From Prasinococcaceae sp. CCMP 1430 (lineage: Eukaryota > Prasinodermophyta > Palmophyllophyceae > Prasinococcales > Prasinococcaceae): a stretch of DNA of 54,424 nt. The stretch lies in assembly GCA_013416795.1 (NCBI GenBank), contig RQSC01001207.1:181893-236316 (forward strand), given 5' to 3'. Below the pieces are notes generated by a model. It saw nothing but the letters and a program-made list of their open reading frames with translations. It did no database searches and was not told where the DNA came from. A program made the translations under genes and the position numbers. This document shows, piece by piece, positions 28,371-38,337 of the stretch (position 1 is its first letter; each line of letters begins with the position of its first letter).

Positions 28371-29666
28371 CTGGGTCCGTTCGCGCGCGCTGGGTGCTCG
28401 ACGCGCGCTTTGCGTGCAAGCTGCGCGCGGTCGCGCTCGTGCAGGAGTGGGTGCGCGACGTCGGCGGGCCCGCGGGCCTGCACGCGGGCAACTGCCGCGT
28501 CATCACGGGCGTCATCGGCGCGCCGGAGAGCTCCATTGAGATCGAGGTGTCCATGCACGGCCTCGCAGACCTGGAGCAGTTCTTCGCGCGCGTCGACGCA
28601 AGCGCGCACAGGGATTGGGGGGCGAAGGCGAAGGTGCGAAAGGACGGGGAAGCGCGCAAGCGCGCTCGGCGTACGTGCCCACGCGCGCTCACGGTGAGGG
28701 CTGTAGAGGAGGTGCGCGCCGAGGTGTGCGCCGCGGCCGCTCACACCGCGGCACCCGCCTTGTCGCTCCGCGCTTGCTGCAGGACTCCATCGTGGACGGA
28801 ACCTCGTCGTGGCACATCTACAATACGGTGCCGCTGGCGTTTGCGGCGCCGGCAAAGGCGACCGTGGGCATGAATGCCGCGAGGCCCACCACCACGCAGG
28901 GCGTCACTGCGGGCGTGCCCGTCATGGATGCCGCGGGGAACGCGACACCGAGCGGGCTGCTTCTGGTGCGAGCGCGAGCGCGCGACAGACCGCGCGTGCT
29001 CGCGTGCGAATGCGCTGCGCCCCCGCGGTAGCGTCGCTGACGCGGCGGCCGCCTGCCGCGATGGCATTGACTCGCGCGCGCCCGGTTTGCTCGCTCCCTC
29101 ATATCCCCAAGGCGGCCGAGATGCCCGACGACACGACGCTGTCGTCGATGGCGCTCGAGGCGCTCGGTGCCAAGGGCGCAGGGCGTGTGGCGCGGCAGAG
29201 CCTCGAAAACGCGCTTGAGGCTGACTCGGACTCGGACTCGGAGGCGGTTAGACCAGCGCCGCGCGCCCGGGCACGCACGCCGGCCGAGAGGGCCGCCGAC
29301 GCGGACAAGCTGCCGACTGTGCTGCCGGCTCAAGAGACGCCGGGAGCGGTGGGCGCGCGAGGAAGTGGCGCGAAGGATGATGGTGCGGCCGAGGAGGAAG
29401 ACAAGTGGTGGCTCGATTGGGAATGTGCGTGCGCGCGCGCCCGGGCGGCTGCGTGAGCGCGAACGCATCGTGCCGCGCATCACCGCGCGCGCGCGTCTGC
29501 GCGATGGTCTGCGCGCACGAGTGAGCGCGCGGGCGCGCAGGTCTCACAGAGCATTGCCTCTGACAGCGCGTGTGCCTGCCCTGCTCGCGCTCGCATGGGC
29601 TCAGATGAGGACGGGAAATACCCGTCGCCGGGGGCTGACCCAGGTGACAAGATGCCCCGATTTTAG
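28371..29666 (+). CDS. Unrecognised four-exon protein, dimeric alpha/beta-barrel-like N-terminal domain; 5' exon missing
   Basis: Visible exons are 28371..28633, 28783..28965, 29112..29424 and 29605..29666 (GTGCGA, GTGCGA and GTGCGT donors; phases 0, 0, 1). All three junctions keep frame, and the last creates WWLDWE-YEDGKYPSPGADPGDKMPRF before the stop. The N-terminal part (FACKLRAVALVQEWV, then SSIEIEVSMHGLADLEQFFARV and SSWHIYNTVPLAF) has the strand-helix rhythm of small dimeric alpha/beta-barrel domains. The C-terminal part is acidic and disordered (EADSDSDSEAV, AAEEEDKWWLDWEYEDG). The acceptor of the first visible exon needs an upstream exon in phase 1 that I could not place. I do not recognise a family. 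It converges on the GNAT gene with about 100 bases between them. Confidence 0.6.
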
Positions 29667-29766
29667 GCTCGTGAGCACGCGCGCGGCCGCCCACTTGCAT
29701 GTCTACGCACGCACCACTGCCACTGCACGCGCCAGCGCTGTTTCGCATGTGAATTGCACACATGCC

Positions 29767-31225
29767 TCACACGAGTTTTTTTACCATGAGCAGTCGCGGG
29801 GGGGCGCGCTCGTGCGCCGCACTTGCGTTGGCAGCTTCTGGTGCGGGCGCCACTGGTGCCTCGCCCAGCTCGATGTAGTCGTGCTCGCGGTACAGTGCCC
29901 GTGCGCCCGTATTGTCCTCCATCACGTACAGCGCCAGCACGAGCGTCGCGCCTGCCATCCGGACGCGCGTGCACGTGCGGGGGCGCGAGGCACGCAAGGG
30001 GTCAGCGCGTGTGCGCACGGCTCCAGCAGACGAGGGCGCAATGAGAGCACACGCACACGCGCTCGCGCGTGTGCGTACACACCGTCGCTGTCGTCATCAA
30101 TGGCCACGCTCGGCGCGATCCCGGCCCTGAGACGCTCTGCAAGGCCCGCGCGACAAAGAACGTCAGCAGACGTGAAACGCTCGCGAGAGCGCAGAAGCGG
30201 CCACTCGCGCTGAAACACGTCGCACCTCTTCTGCTCTCTTCGACGCGCTCCTCACAGTGCGCTATCGCAAGCGCTTCCGCCCCCTCGAGCAGCGCGCTCG
30301 CCACGCCCAGACGTCGCGCGCGCGGTGCCACCGCCATCGACGTCACCACGCCCACCCAGTCGCGCTCTGCGCGCAGGCCCAGGTACGACCACAGTTCTGA
30401 ATCAGCAGGAGCGGGAGCATCGGTGCCATCGCGGCCGCGACTGCCGCTGTCGCTGGCATCGCTGCTGTCGGCGCCTCCTCCACCCGCGCGCGTGAGCACC
30501 ATGTCGACAGTGCCCACGATATCGCCACTGCTACCGCCCTCATCGCCCTCTCCATCCTCTGCCACGAGCAGCACGTAATCGCTCACCTGCGAGAGGATGA
30601 GCATCTTGCCTCGGATGGATGCAGCCACCTGTGCTCCGTAGCGCTGAAGTGCGTCTCCTCCCATCGCTGCGAGGGCAGCGGGCGGCGTTCCGCTTGCTGC
30701 AGGGTCGGCCGAGAACGCCGCGGTGAGCAGTGCAGCCACGGCGGGCACGTCATCGCCGTCAGCCGCACCACCGCCGGCGCTAGGAATGGCCTCTGCGCGC
30801 AGCGTCAGGCGCGTGGGATCCTGCAGGTGCACGGGCGTGTGAGCGTTGAAGGCATGCGAGCGCGCGCGCGTCAGCCTGCGCGCGCCCAGCAACGCGTGGA
30901 TGGCAGGCGAGCGGCAAGCAAGACGTGCCATGCCCTCGCTCACATCCCGCTCAGTCGCACGCACCACTTCACCGTCGTCATCATCGCCAACCAGCGCCGG
31001 CGGCCGCGCGCGCGCGCGCCGCACAGCCCATCGAGCGCCGCTCTGCGCGCGCAGCGTTGCCAGCCGCTCGTCGTCGGCGACGGTGGCGCTCAGGTCGCCC
31101 CCCTTGGGCTGACGCCCGCCGCGCGCCGCCTCTGCTCCGGCAGAACGCTGGCGCCGCCGCCGCCGCCACTGCCGCGCCTCGTGCGCGCACTGCGCGCGCG
31201 ACCTCGTGCACGCCACGACGGGCAT
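29767..31225 (-). CDS. GNAT-family N-acetyltransferase
   Basis: Exons 30226..31225 and 29767..29951 join in phase 1 (GTGCGA donor, GGCAG acceptor), giving 394 residues from MPVVACTRSRAQC. The GNAT fold is visible as VGVVTSMAVAPRARRLGVASALLEGAEALA (motif A, acetyl-CoA pyrophosphate loop R-x-x-R/L-G-V/I-A). The junction then restores GATLVLALYVMEDNTGARALYREHDYIEL (motif B), which is typical of this superfamily. The N-terminal ~110 residues are Arg/Ala-rich and may be an organellar transit peptide, as in plastid GNATs, but this is inference. A possible further intron ends before DPTRLTLRAEAIP (CACCTGCAG). The substrate cannot be told from sequence. Confidence 0.8.
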
Positions 31226-31455
31226 GCCGCGAGGCCGGTGGCGCGGTTGTGCCCGCGCGCTCACAGGCTGCGCGCGAGTGCGCGGAGTGGCGCCCACAAG
31301 ACACCGTTGAGACTGCGCATTCCTCGTCAGTCTCAGAATGCCACACACCGCACACAAGCGGCGGCAGCGGCAGGGCCGGTGTGTGTGGGGGGGGAGGGCA
31401 GAGAGAGAGGGGGGCGGAGGGTTGGGGGAGGGGGCCAACGGGTGGCGCGGCGCGC

Positions 31456-32094
31456 ATGCCGCGCGGCTCGGCTGCGGCCGCCGCCGAGCTGCGAGCGCTG
31501 CCGCAGCGTGAGCGATCGCGCACGTACCTGCGCGTGTGGAAGGCGTACAGGCGGCTGTGGAGGCCGTGCTGCCTCTGCGACGACGGCGCGTCGCGCGAGC
31601 CGTGGCGGCTGCTGGTGCCGGCTGGTGGGGCTCGGGCGGCGCTGGCGAATCGGCCTCTCCCGCGCCCGGCTCCCGCGGTCTACGAGCTCGCCCTGCAGAG
31701 GCCCGGGGGGTCGCCTGGGTGCCTCCTCTCGCTGGGACGCGACGCGCCCCCGCCGCGATTCAAAGTGTACGTGGGGAAAACCAACAACGCCCAGCGAAGG
31801 ATCAAAGAGCACGGCAGCTCGAGGAGCGGCCTCTCCGAGCTCATCGCCGATGCGACCGCCAACGGAGCAGCTGTGGTGTACCGCGTCGCGTACTTCGAGA
31901 CTGAGGCACTTGCCAAGCGCAAAGAAACAGAGCTGCTCCGCCAATACAACTTCGCGTGGAATCAAAGGGAGAACGGAGGCGGCCGCAAGCGCACGCTCGC
32001 GGTGCGCCCCGCCGGTCTGTTGACGTGCTTCCTCGGCGCAGACTGGGTGGAGGAATGCGCGAAGCCCCCACAGCCCCGGCCGAGCCGCGTGTGA
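31456..32094 (+). CDS. GIY-YIG nuclease-domain protein
   Basis: A single exon, 212 residues from MPRGSAAAAAELRAL. The GIY-YIG core has an opening strand AVYELALQRPGG (about residue 74), RFKVYVGKTNNAQRRIKEHGSSRSG (about 102, carrying the YVG element and the expected catalytic Arg), and the metal-ligand helix ETEALAKRKETELLRQY. A C-terminal NFAWNQRENGGGRKR tail follows. The first ~70 residues include WRPCCLCDDGASREPWRLL, which contains a Cys pair. Proteins of this type are found as single-domain nucleases in algae and large DNA viruses; the specific role is unknown. It starts about 230 bases from the divergent GNAT gene. Confidence 0.72.
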   Translation: MPRGSAAAAAELRALPQRERSRTYLRVWKAYRRLWRPCCLCDDGASREPWRLLVPAGGARAALANRPLPRPAPAVYELALQRPGGSPGCLLSLGRDAPPPRFKVYVGKTNNAQRRIKEHGSSRSGLSELIADATANGAAVVYRVAYFETEALAKRKETELLRQYNFAWNQRENGGGRKRTLAVRPAGLLTCFLGADWVEECAKPPQPRPSRV

Positions 32095-32301
32095 AGGCCG
32101 CGGGCGATGGAACGCCTCGATGCGGGATGTACTCTCATGTGAATAAGAATTTATGATTGGTGTGTACGCAGCCCTGCACCGGCCGCCGAGCTGCCGCGGC
32201 GCCGGGGCGCCGACCATGCCACCAGTTGCTGTGCGCGCCCGCGCGAGCGCTCCGGCGCACAAATCCGCTCGGAGGTCGTCGTTTGCGGCGTCGCCCTCGT
32301 C

Positions 32302-33996
32302 TTAGGCCTTCGCCTTGTCGCTGATGCGCGCAATGTGCCGTGCGTGCCTCGTCCGCACGAGGTCGTAGAGCGGCGTCAGGGGCGAATCCTCCACGCGTTG
32401 CCTGTAGGCCTCGCCCTCGGGCTCATCAAAGATGCGTACTACGCGGACCACTTGCTTGTATAGGTACGGCGCGAGAATCCTGAGCACGAAGTCGATGATG
32501 AACTTCGGGACGCTCGGAAAGTAGGGGTCTATGTGAACCTCTATCGTGCACTCCGTGCGTGGCAGGGCGGTGGCGCCGTCGGCACTTTTGGCCTGTGGCA
32601 GCGGCTCGAAGACCATACAGGATCCCTCGTGGACGTCGACGCTCACACAGTCCTTGCTCTCCTTGGGCACGGGCGCGGTATCCTCGGGGAGCACGCAGCC
32701 TGGCTCGTCTCCACCGCCGTGCGCCCCCGCCCACCTCCCACCGCGCTGAGACAGCTGCTGCGTCGCGGGCTGCCCGCCCCCCCGTGCGCGTAGCATGACG
32801 ACGAGCACACCCAACTCGTCGAGCGCGTCCACGCCATGCGTGTGAAGCACCACGTCGCGGTGCGCGAACGGCCACGGCACCCACTGGTTGTAATACTGCA
32901 CCGATCTCGAGACGCCTGTGGAGCAGAGCGTGCACGCCGCACGCAGGTAACGGTTCCATGTGGGCGTGAGGTCCGCCTCGCGGCAAAGCGCCATCAGGTG
33001 CTCGGGCCGCCCCTCGATGATGGCCTTGAAGCAGAATGAGTGGGTCTTGGAACCCCGGCTGTGCTTGTAAAATACCTTGAGCTTGTCGTCACTCACTTGC
33101 TGCACGTGCGCGAAACCACAGGGCCACGTCGCACGATGTGCGCGCGAGGGCACACGCGGCGCGGAGCGGGCGGGCGGCGCGCGCGCGCTCCCCGTCAGCG
33201 GTGGCATCCATGAGGGAATTCTTTCGCGCCGCGGAGCGCCGCAGCGATCGACGTCGCGACAACCCCACGGCGTGACATCAGGTGCGACCATGGGCGCGCC
33301 CGCGCGCGAGCTCTCGCACGCACCTTCCACCCCTCCTTGTTGCGCGTCGCATCAAAGGCAGTGCGCGCGCGGTGGCTCTCAGCGGCGAGCGCGAGGCGCA
33401 GCTTGTCGGTCGATGCCGACCCCTCAGGCAGTTCCTTCGCCAGGCGCTCCGCTGCCAACACGCGCCCCTCCTCCCACAGCGTGCACACCTCCTGCATGAG
33501 CCCGGCATCCCGTCAGTGGCCACTTTCACGCCTAGCATCGCGCGGGGCGCGCAAGCGGGGGCAAGCGGCGGGGCGGCAGCGCGCACCCACCTGCTCGCCG
33601 TCGCTCAACCCTCCTGCTGATAGCAGCTGTTCCGCGTACAGCCCCCCCGCGTAGCTCGGGCGATTGGTGAGCGCCGTGCCTCCGCCGTTCGCAGCGAACC
33701 CATCTGGGCATGCGCACGCGGCGGCGCGCGGCGGCGCGTCAGCGCACAGGCTCGCGGCGCGCGCGCACGCCGTGCGACGGCCATCGGGCGCTCCCTTGCT
33801 CGCACGCAGATACACGCGAGCTCAACGAGCACGCGCGCGCCAGCGCGCCCTCCCTGGCCGCGCTCTCCCGCCGCGCACGCGCGCCCCCACCTTCGTCCGC
33901 GCTGTAGGGCGCGCTCAGCGTCGAGCGGCAGTCCGCAAAGCCGTCGGCCGACGCCAGCGACGCCACCCCGCCCCCCCCACGCGCTCCACGCGCGCG
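32302..33996 (-). CDS. START-domain lipid-binding protein, at least four exons; 5' end unresolved
   Basis: Exons 33891..33996 (5' part uncertain), 33591..33703, 33324..33491 and 32302..33099 are joined in phases 1, 0 and 0 (GTGGGG, GTGGGT, GTGCGT donors). The junctions read SAPYSADE-DGFAANGG, GLSDGEQ-EVCTLWEEG and KEGWK-QVSDDKLKVFYKH, all in frame. The START/Bet v1-like fold is in the last exon: LTPTWNRYLRAACTLCSTG, QYYNQWVPWPFAHRDVVLHTHGVDAL, then TECTIEVHIDPYFPSVPKFIIDFVLRILAPYLYKQVVRV. A Gly/Gln-rich insertion separates the two halves. START domains bind sterols or phospholipids. The N-terminal helical part (EQLLSAGGLSDGEQEVCTLWEEGRVLAAERLAKELPEG) is unassigned. No start ATG was found in frame, so another 5' exon is expected. 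Confidence 0.75.
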
Positions 33997-34458
33997 CTGT
34001 GGGCGCCACCCACCACCCAAATCCACAAAATTGAGCGTTCATTTTGATATCAGTGTCGCATGCCGCGCCCGAGCCTGAGCATCTCCCAACCCAAACGTCA
34101 TCTCTCGCAATCGCCATCAAAATGCATCCACTTTCGCCCGCTTCGTCTTCGGCGGGGGGGGAGGCCGCGCACAGTACGAATCGAACGTTCGCGTTGGGAG
34201 CGGCGTCAGTACTTAGGGTTAGGGTTCGCGCGCTCCGGAGCCCGCGCGCGGTGGCGCGGGGTGCAGGCGGGGCGCGCTGGCGAGGCGCGAGACACAACGG
34301 ATTTTAATTATTTATCAGATCGCAAGATACGTCAATAATAATGTTATTATTTGGATAAAACGCGGAGGTGCATTCTAAATACCATTTGATTGGGTTTTTG
34401 GCGTCGCGCGTTGGCGTTGCACGGCGCGGCGGCGGGAGGCGGGGCCTTGTGGTCAAGC
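33997..34458. promoter_or_regulatory. Divergent upstream region of START and USP genes with telomere-like repeat
   Basis: The region holds CTTAGGGTTAGGGTTCGC (34211-34228), two adjacent TTAGGG units, and a strongly AT-rich island at 34300-34400 (TTTTAATTATTTATC, AATAATAATGTTATTATT). A partial match to the 71-base repeat core (CGCCATCAAAATGCATC) is at 34110-34126. No confident coding exon was found, although the first exon of the START gene may lie here. Confidence 0.4.
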
Positions 34459-34510
34459 NNNNNNNNNNNNNNNNNNNNNNNNNNNNNNNNNNNNNNNNNN
34501 NNNNNNNNNN
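34459..34510. other. Assembly gap (52 N)
   Basis: An unresolved run of N immediately before the visible coding sequence of the USP gene. It probably conceals its start. Confidence 0.98.
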
Positions 34511-36795
34511 TGCGCGCGGGCGATGGCGCGGGCGGCGCGGGCAGCTGGCTGGTGCGCGCGGCGGCGGCGGCGACAACGACGCAGACCTACGCGCGGGCAC
34601 AGGTCGCGTCGCAGAGCATATTGGCCAACGCTGCCGCGGGGGGCGACGCCGGCGCGGATGGGCGCGTAGTTGCCGGCGGCCGCGTGCTCGCGTGCGCGCA
34701 CTGCGGCGTGACGAGCGTGTGGGACGGCGAGGTCGGTGGCGTCATGCACCCGGGCGGGGAGGGCCACCACATCGCGGTGGACCTCGAGCGGATGGAGCTG
34801 TTCTGCGTCACGTGCGGCGACTACGTGTACGATGAGGGATTCGACACGGCCGTGCTGGGCGCGCGCGCGGCCCACTCGAGCATCACGGGGCCGGCGGGAG
34901 GCGCAGTCGCCGCGAGGGAGGCGGCCGCCGCGGCGCACGAGGAGCACGGCGGCGAGGTGACGAGGCCGCCGAGCCCGCTGGCGGGCGGGCTGAGCCCCCC
35001 CGTGTCGCCGTCGCTCGCCAGCGGTGCCTGGGCTCAGCGGCTGCGCGAGTTGCGCGAGCGCAAGCGGCCACGCCTGTCGCTTCTCCCGTACGAGGCATGG
35101 CAAGCTGCCAAGGGCGACGAGGAGCTCCTTGCGAAGCACGCACGCGCATTCGTGCCGCCCTCGCGCGCCGCGGGCGGCGCCGGCGAGCGAGGCGGCGAGG
35201 CCCTGCCGATGCCCCCCGTGGGCTTGCGGGGTCTCAACAACCTCGGCAACACGTGCTTCATGAACAGCGTTCTGCAGGCGCTCCTGCGCGCGCCGCCGCT
35301 GCGATCGCACTTCCTCGCGGGCGTGCACCGCTCCGCCACGTGTCGGTTGCATCGCAAGCTCACTGCGGAGCGCGAGCGCTGCTTGGCGTGCGAGATGGAT
35401 GACCTGTTTCAAGCGGCCTTCACGCCACCTCTCGCCCCCCCCACAAAGACGGCCAATGGCAGGCCCTCCGCCGCGGGGAACGGAGCGACGGCTGGTGCCG
35501 GCGGCGGCAGCGGCGGCGCCCAGGCCGCTGGCGGCGGGAGGGGGGCCGCCTCGGGCGCGATGGCTCCGTTCTCGCCTGCGTCGTTTCTGTACGCTTGGTG
35601 GCAGCAGGCGGACTCACTGGCCAACTACCAGCAGCAAGATGCGCACGAGTTTCTCGTGTCGTGCCTTGAGGGCCTGCATCGCGCTGGACAGCGCTCGGCG
35701 GTGCGCGAGCGCCTCCTCTACGAGCGTGGTGCATGCTCGGAGCCGGCGCGCGGCATCATTGGGATGGCGTCGCCGTTTGTGCGGCGCGTGTTCTCAAGCG
35801 TGGTGCGCAGCGACATCACCTGCTTGGTGTGCGGATGCACCTCAACAAAGCTCGACCCCGCGATGGACACAAGCCTCGATTTGGCCGATGCAGTGCCGCC
35901 GGTGGATACCGATTGCGCCGAGGACGGCCGTGAGGGCGGCTCGGCTGTGGGGAACAACGCAGAGAACGGCGGTAGCGGCGAGGGAGGAGGAGGCGCGGCC
36001 GCAGTGGACGGTGGCAGCGCCGCGACTGGTGGCAGCGACAGCGGCGCTGATGGCGCTTCGGGCAGCGGGAAGGATGAGATGGCACTGACGGACAGATCCA
36101 AGGCAAATGGCGCTGATGAGCACCGCAAGGGCGGGAGCAGCAGCGGTTGCGGCGATGCTCCTGATGCGCCCAGCGGCGTCGCGCGCACCTCCCTCATTCG
36201 CTGCCTGCAGAGATTCGCCCGCCCTGAGCACCTCGGCACCGCCGACGCCGCCTTCTGCTCGCGCTGCGAGGTGCGGCGGCCCTGCGTCAAACAGCTCTCG
36301 CTCGGCCGCCTGCCTGTCGTGATGACGCTGCACATCAAACGCTTCGAGCACGTGCACGGCGGCGGGGGCTCAGGCACGCGAAAGCTCGACACCCACGTCG
36401 ACTTTCCAGTGCGCGGCCTGGACATGTCGCCGTACCTGTCGAGCTCGGTCCTGCGCGAGCGCCATGGCGGGCGTGTCGCAGCCGAGATGCGCCCGCGCGA
36501 GGCGGCGGCCGTGAAGCACGCTCTGTACGACCTCTTCGCGGTGGTGGCGCACTCCGGCGGGCTCGACGGCGGGCACTACGTGGCCTTCGTCCGCGGCAAC
36601 GCGTGCGCGCGCGAAGGGGGGGCAGGCGCCGCCGCCGCCGCCGCCGCGGCCGGCGGCGTCGACATGTCGGAGGAGGAGCGCTGGTTCAGGTGCGACGACC
36701 ACTGGGTGACGCCGTGCTCAGAGGACGAGGTGCGCGGTTGCCAGGCCTACCTGCTCTTCTACTGCCAGAACAGCATCGCCTATGGGGGAGCGTGA
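34511..36795 (+). CDS. Ubiquitin-specific protease, USP22/Ubp8-like (ZnF-UBP plus USP); start in a gap
   Basis: An intron-free coding sequence of about 760 residues after the gap. A ZnF-UBP-type finger comes first (VLACAHCGVTSVWDG ... MELFCVTCGDYVYDEGFD). The USP catalytic domain begins with GLRGLNNLGNTCFMNSVLQALL (nucleophilic Cys at 35254-35256). It has QQQDAHEFLVSCLEGLH, two Cys pairs (CLVCGC and FCSRCEV), LPVVMTLHIKRFEH and the His box GLDGGHYVAFVRG (His at 36574-36576). A Gly/Ser-rich acidic insertion divides the domain near 35930-36180. This order matches USP22/Ubp8, which removes ubiquitin from histone H2B in SAGA; USP3/USP44-like enzymes are alternatives. It lies head-to-head with the START gene. 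Confidence 0.88.
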
Positions 36796-36878
36796 GCGCG
36801 CGGTGGTGCGCCGCACATCATTAAGAACCAGATTAAACGCCCGCGCCCGCTCATGGCCGCTGCCGCGCGCTGCCACTG

Positions 36879-38136
36879 CTACGTGTGTATCGTAGTCACG
36901 CGTAGCCGTGGCATCCTCGCCCGCAGAGCGTCGCGCGCGCGCATCTCCGCTGGGATGCCCGAGCAGCCGTTGACGTCGAACTCCTCCAGCACGTCGCCGG
37001 GCCCGGCCACGAGCGCGTCGAGCGCCCTCGGCGTGATGCCCAGAATGCCGTGCAGGCTGAGGGAGCGCAGCTGCGCGCACGCGTACGTGGTTTTGGGTGG
37101 ATGAAGGGGCAAGGTGGGCGGCATGCACCGGGAAACGCGGGCGGCGTTGTCAGCGGCGTGTGGCGCGCGGACCTCATTCGGTGCTAGGCGCCGCGGCGTT
37201 GCGCTCGCGTGCCACTGCTCGAGGTGTCAGCCCGGGGCGGCGACGGCGCCTTCTCCTGCGTGGCGCTCACCTCGTGGCAGCTCTCCCCGATTGCAATCGC
37301 CGCCTCGTCGGTGAGCTGCACGCACCAGGTGCAGTTGAGCGTCACGAGGCCCGGGTTAGCCGCGACGGCAGCCGCGAGCTCGGCGTCGCACAGATGCTGC
37401 GCCCCGCACAAGTCGAGCACGGCGAGGCGCGACAGGTCCGCCAGAGGTGCGAAGGAGCGCAGGCCCGGGCAAGCGTAGAGGCGCAGGTCTTCGAGGTACG
37501 GCATGCCGTCCACGACCGCGCGCAGCCCTGCCGCGCTCACGTTGGGGTTGCGCGTGAGGTCGAGCGCGGTTATGGCGCCGCACGCGTCTGCGACTGCGCG
37601 CACACCGCGATCGGTGACCTTCTTGCAGCCCGACAGGTTGAGCGTGCGCAGCCGTGACGCGCAGTGCGCGGAGGCAATGGAATCCAGTGCTGCATCCGTG
37701 ACGCGCACGTCCCAGTAGAGCGACAGGCTCTCCAGCGCGGGGCAATTGCGCACTGCGGCGGACACCGCTGGGTCCCCGACTGCCTGGCAGGCGTTGAGGT
37801 TGAGCGCGGTGAGCGTCGCGCCGCACGCTGCCGTGAGGGCCTCGACTCGCTCGTTGGTGACGCCTTGCGCGAATTCGAGGTCGGCCGTTGCGATCGGCGG
37901 CGGCGGCGCGCACGCGCACAGCGCATCGAGCGCCGCGCCGCCGCGCTGCTCGTTCTGCAGGCGCAGCGCCGTGAGCCTGCCCCGCGCCGCCGCGCGCCAA
38001 CGCGGCACGCGCACGCCGCGCGCGCGGCGGCCGCGTACGGCGCGCGCGAGAGCACGAGCGTGAGCGCGAGCGCGTGCTGCGGGGGATCTTCCTCGCCCTT
38101 CGACACCGGCGGCGCGGGGGCCGCCGCATCCGCCAT
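36879..38136 (-). CDS. F-box/LRR protein (FBXL/AMN1-like) with an apparent frame break in the F-box
   Basis: Exons 37271..38014 and 36879..37070 join in phase 0 (GTGAGC donor, GCGCAG acceptor). Cys-containing LRRs of the FBXL/AMN1 type are regular: LTALNLNACQAVGDPAVSAAV, LESLSLYWDVRVTDAALDSI, LRTLNLSGCKKVTDRGVRAVA, ITALDLTRNPNVSAAGL, then LVTLNCTWCVQLTDEAA and, across the intron, LRSLSLHGILGITPRALDAL. Upstream, ATG 38136 opens MADAAAPAPPVSKGEEDPPQ-HALALTLVLSRAPYAAAARAACAC, the first half of an F-box. Its second half (RWRAAARGRLTALRL) lies in another frame. A two-base excess near 38010 would reconcile them. FBXL proteins are substrate receptors of SCF ubiquitin ligases. Confidence 0.75.
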
Positions 38137-38337
38137 CCCCCCCCCCCTACACACACACACACACTGGTGCGTGCGTGCGCGTTGTGGCTGCCCTGGCGGC
38201 TGCTGCGGGGCACGAAAATTGTCAGGCGCGCGCACATTGCGGCGCTGTGCGGGCAGCGGCACGCGCCTGGCACGCGCCACTGGGCGCGCAGCGCCCGCGG
38301 CCACGCCCCTGCTCGCGACGCCGACGCCGACGCCCCG

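Noticed and set aside
34205-34230. Telomeric repeat, suggesting a chromosome end or fusion point
   Set aside because: Only two adjacent TTAGGG units lie inside an ordinary divergent promoter, with genes on both sides. Similar single units occur in many upstream islands.
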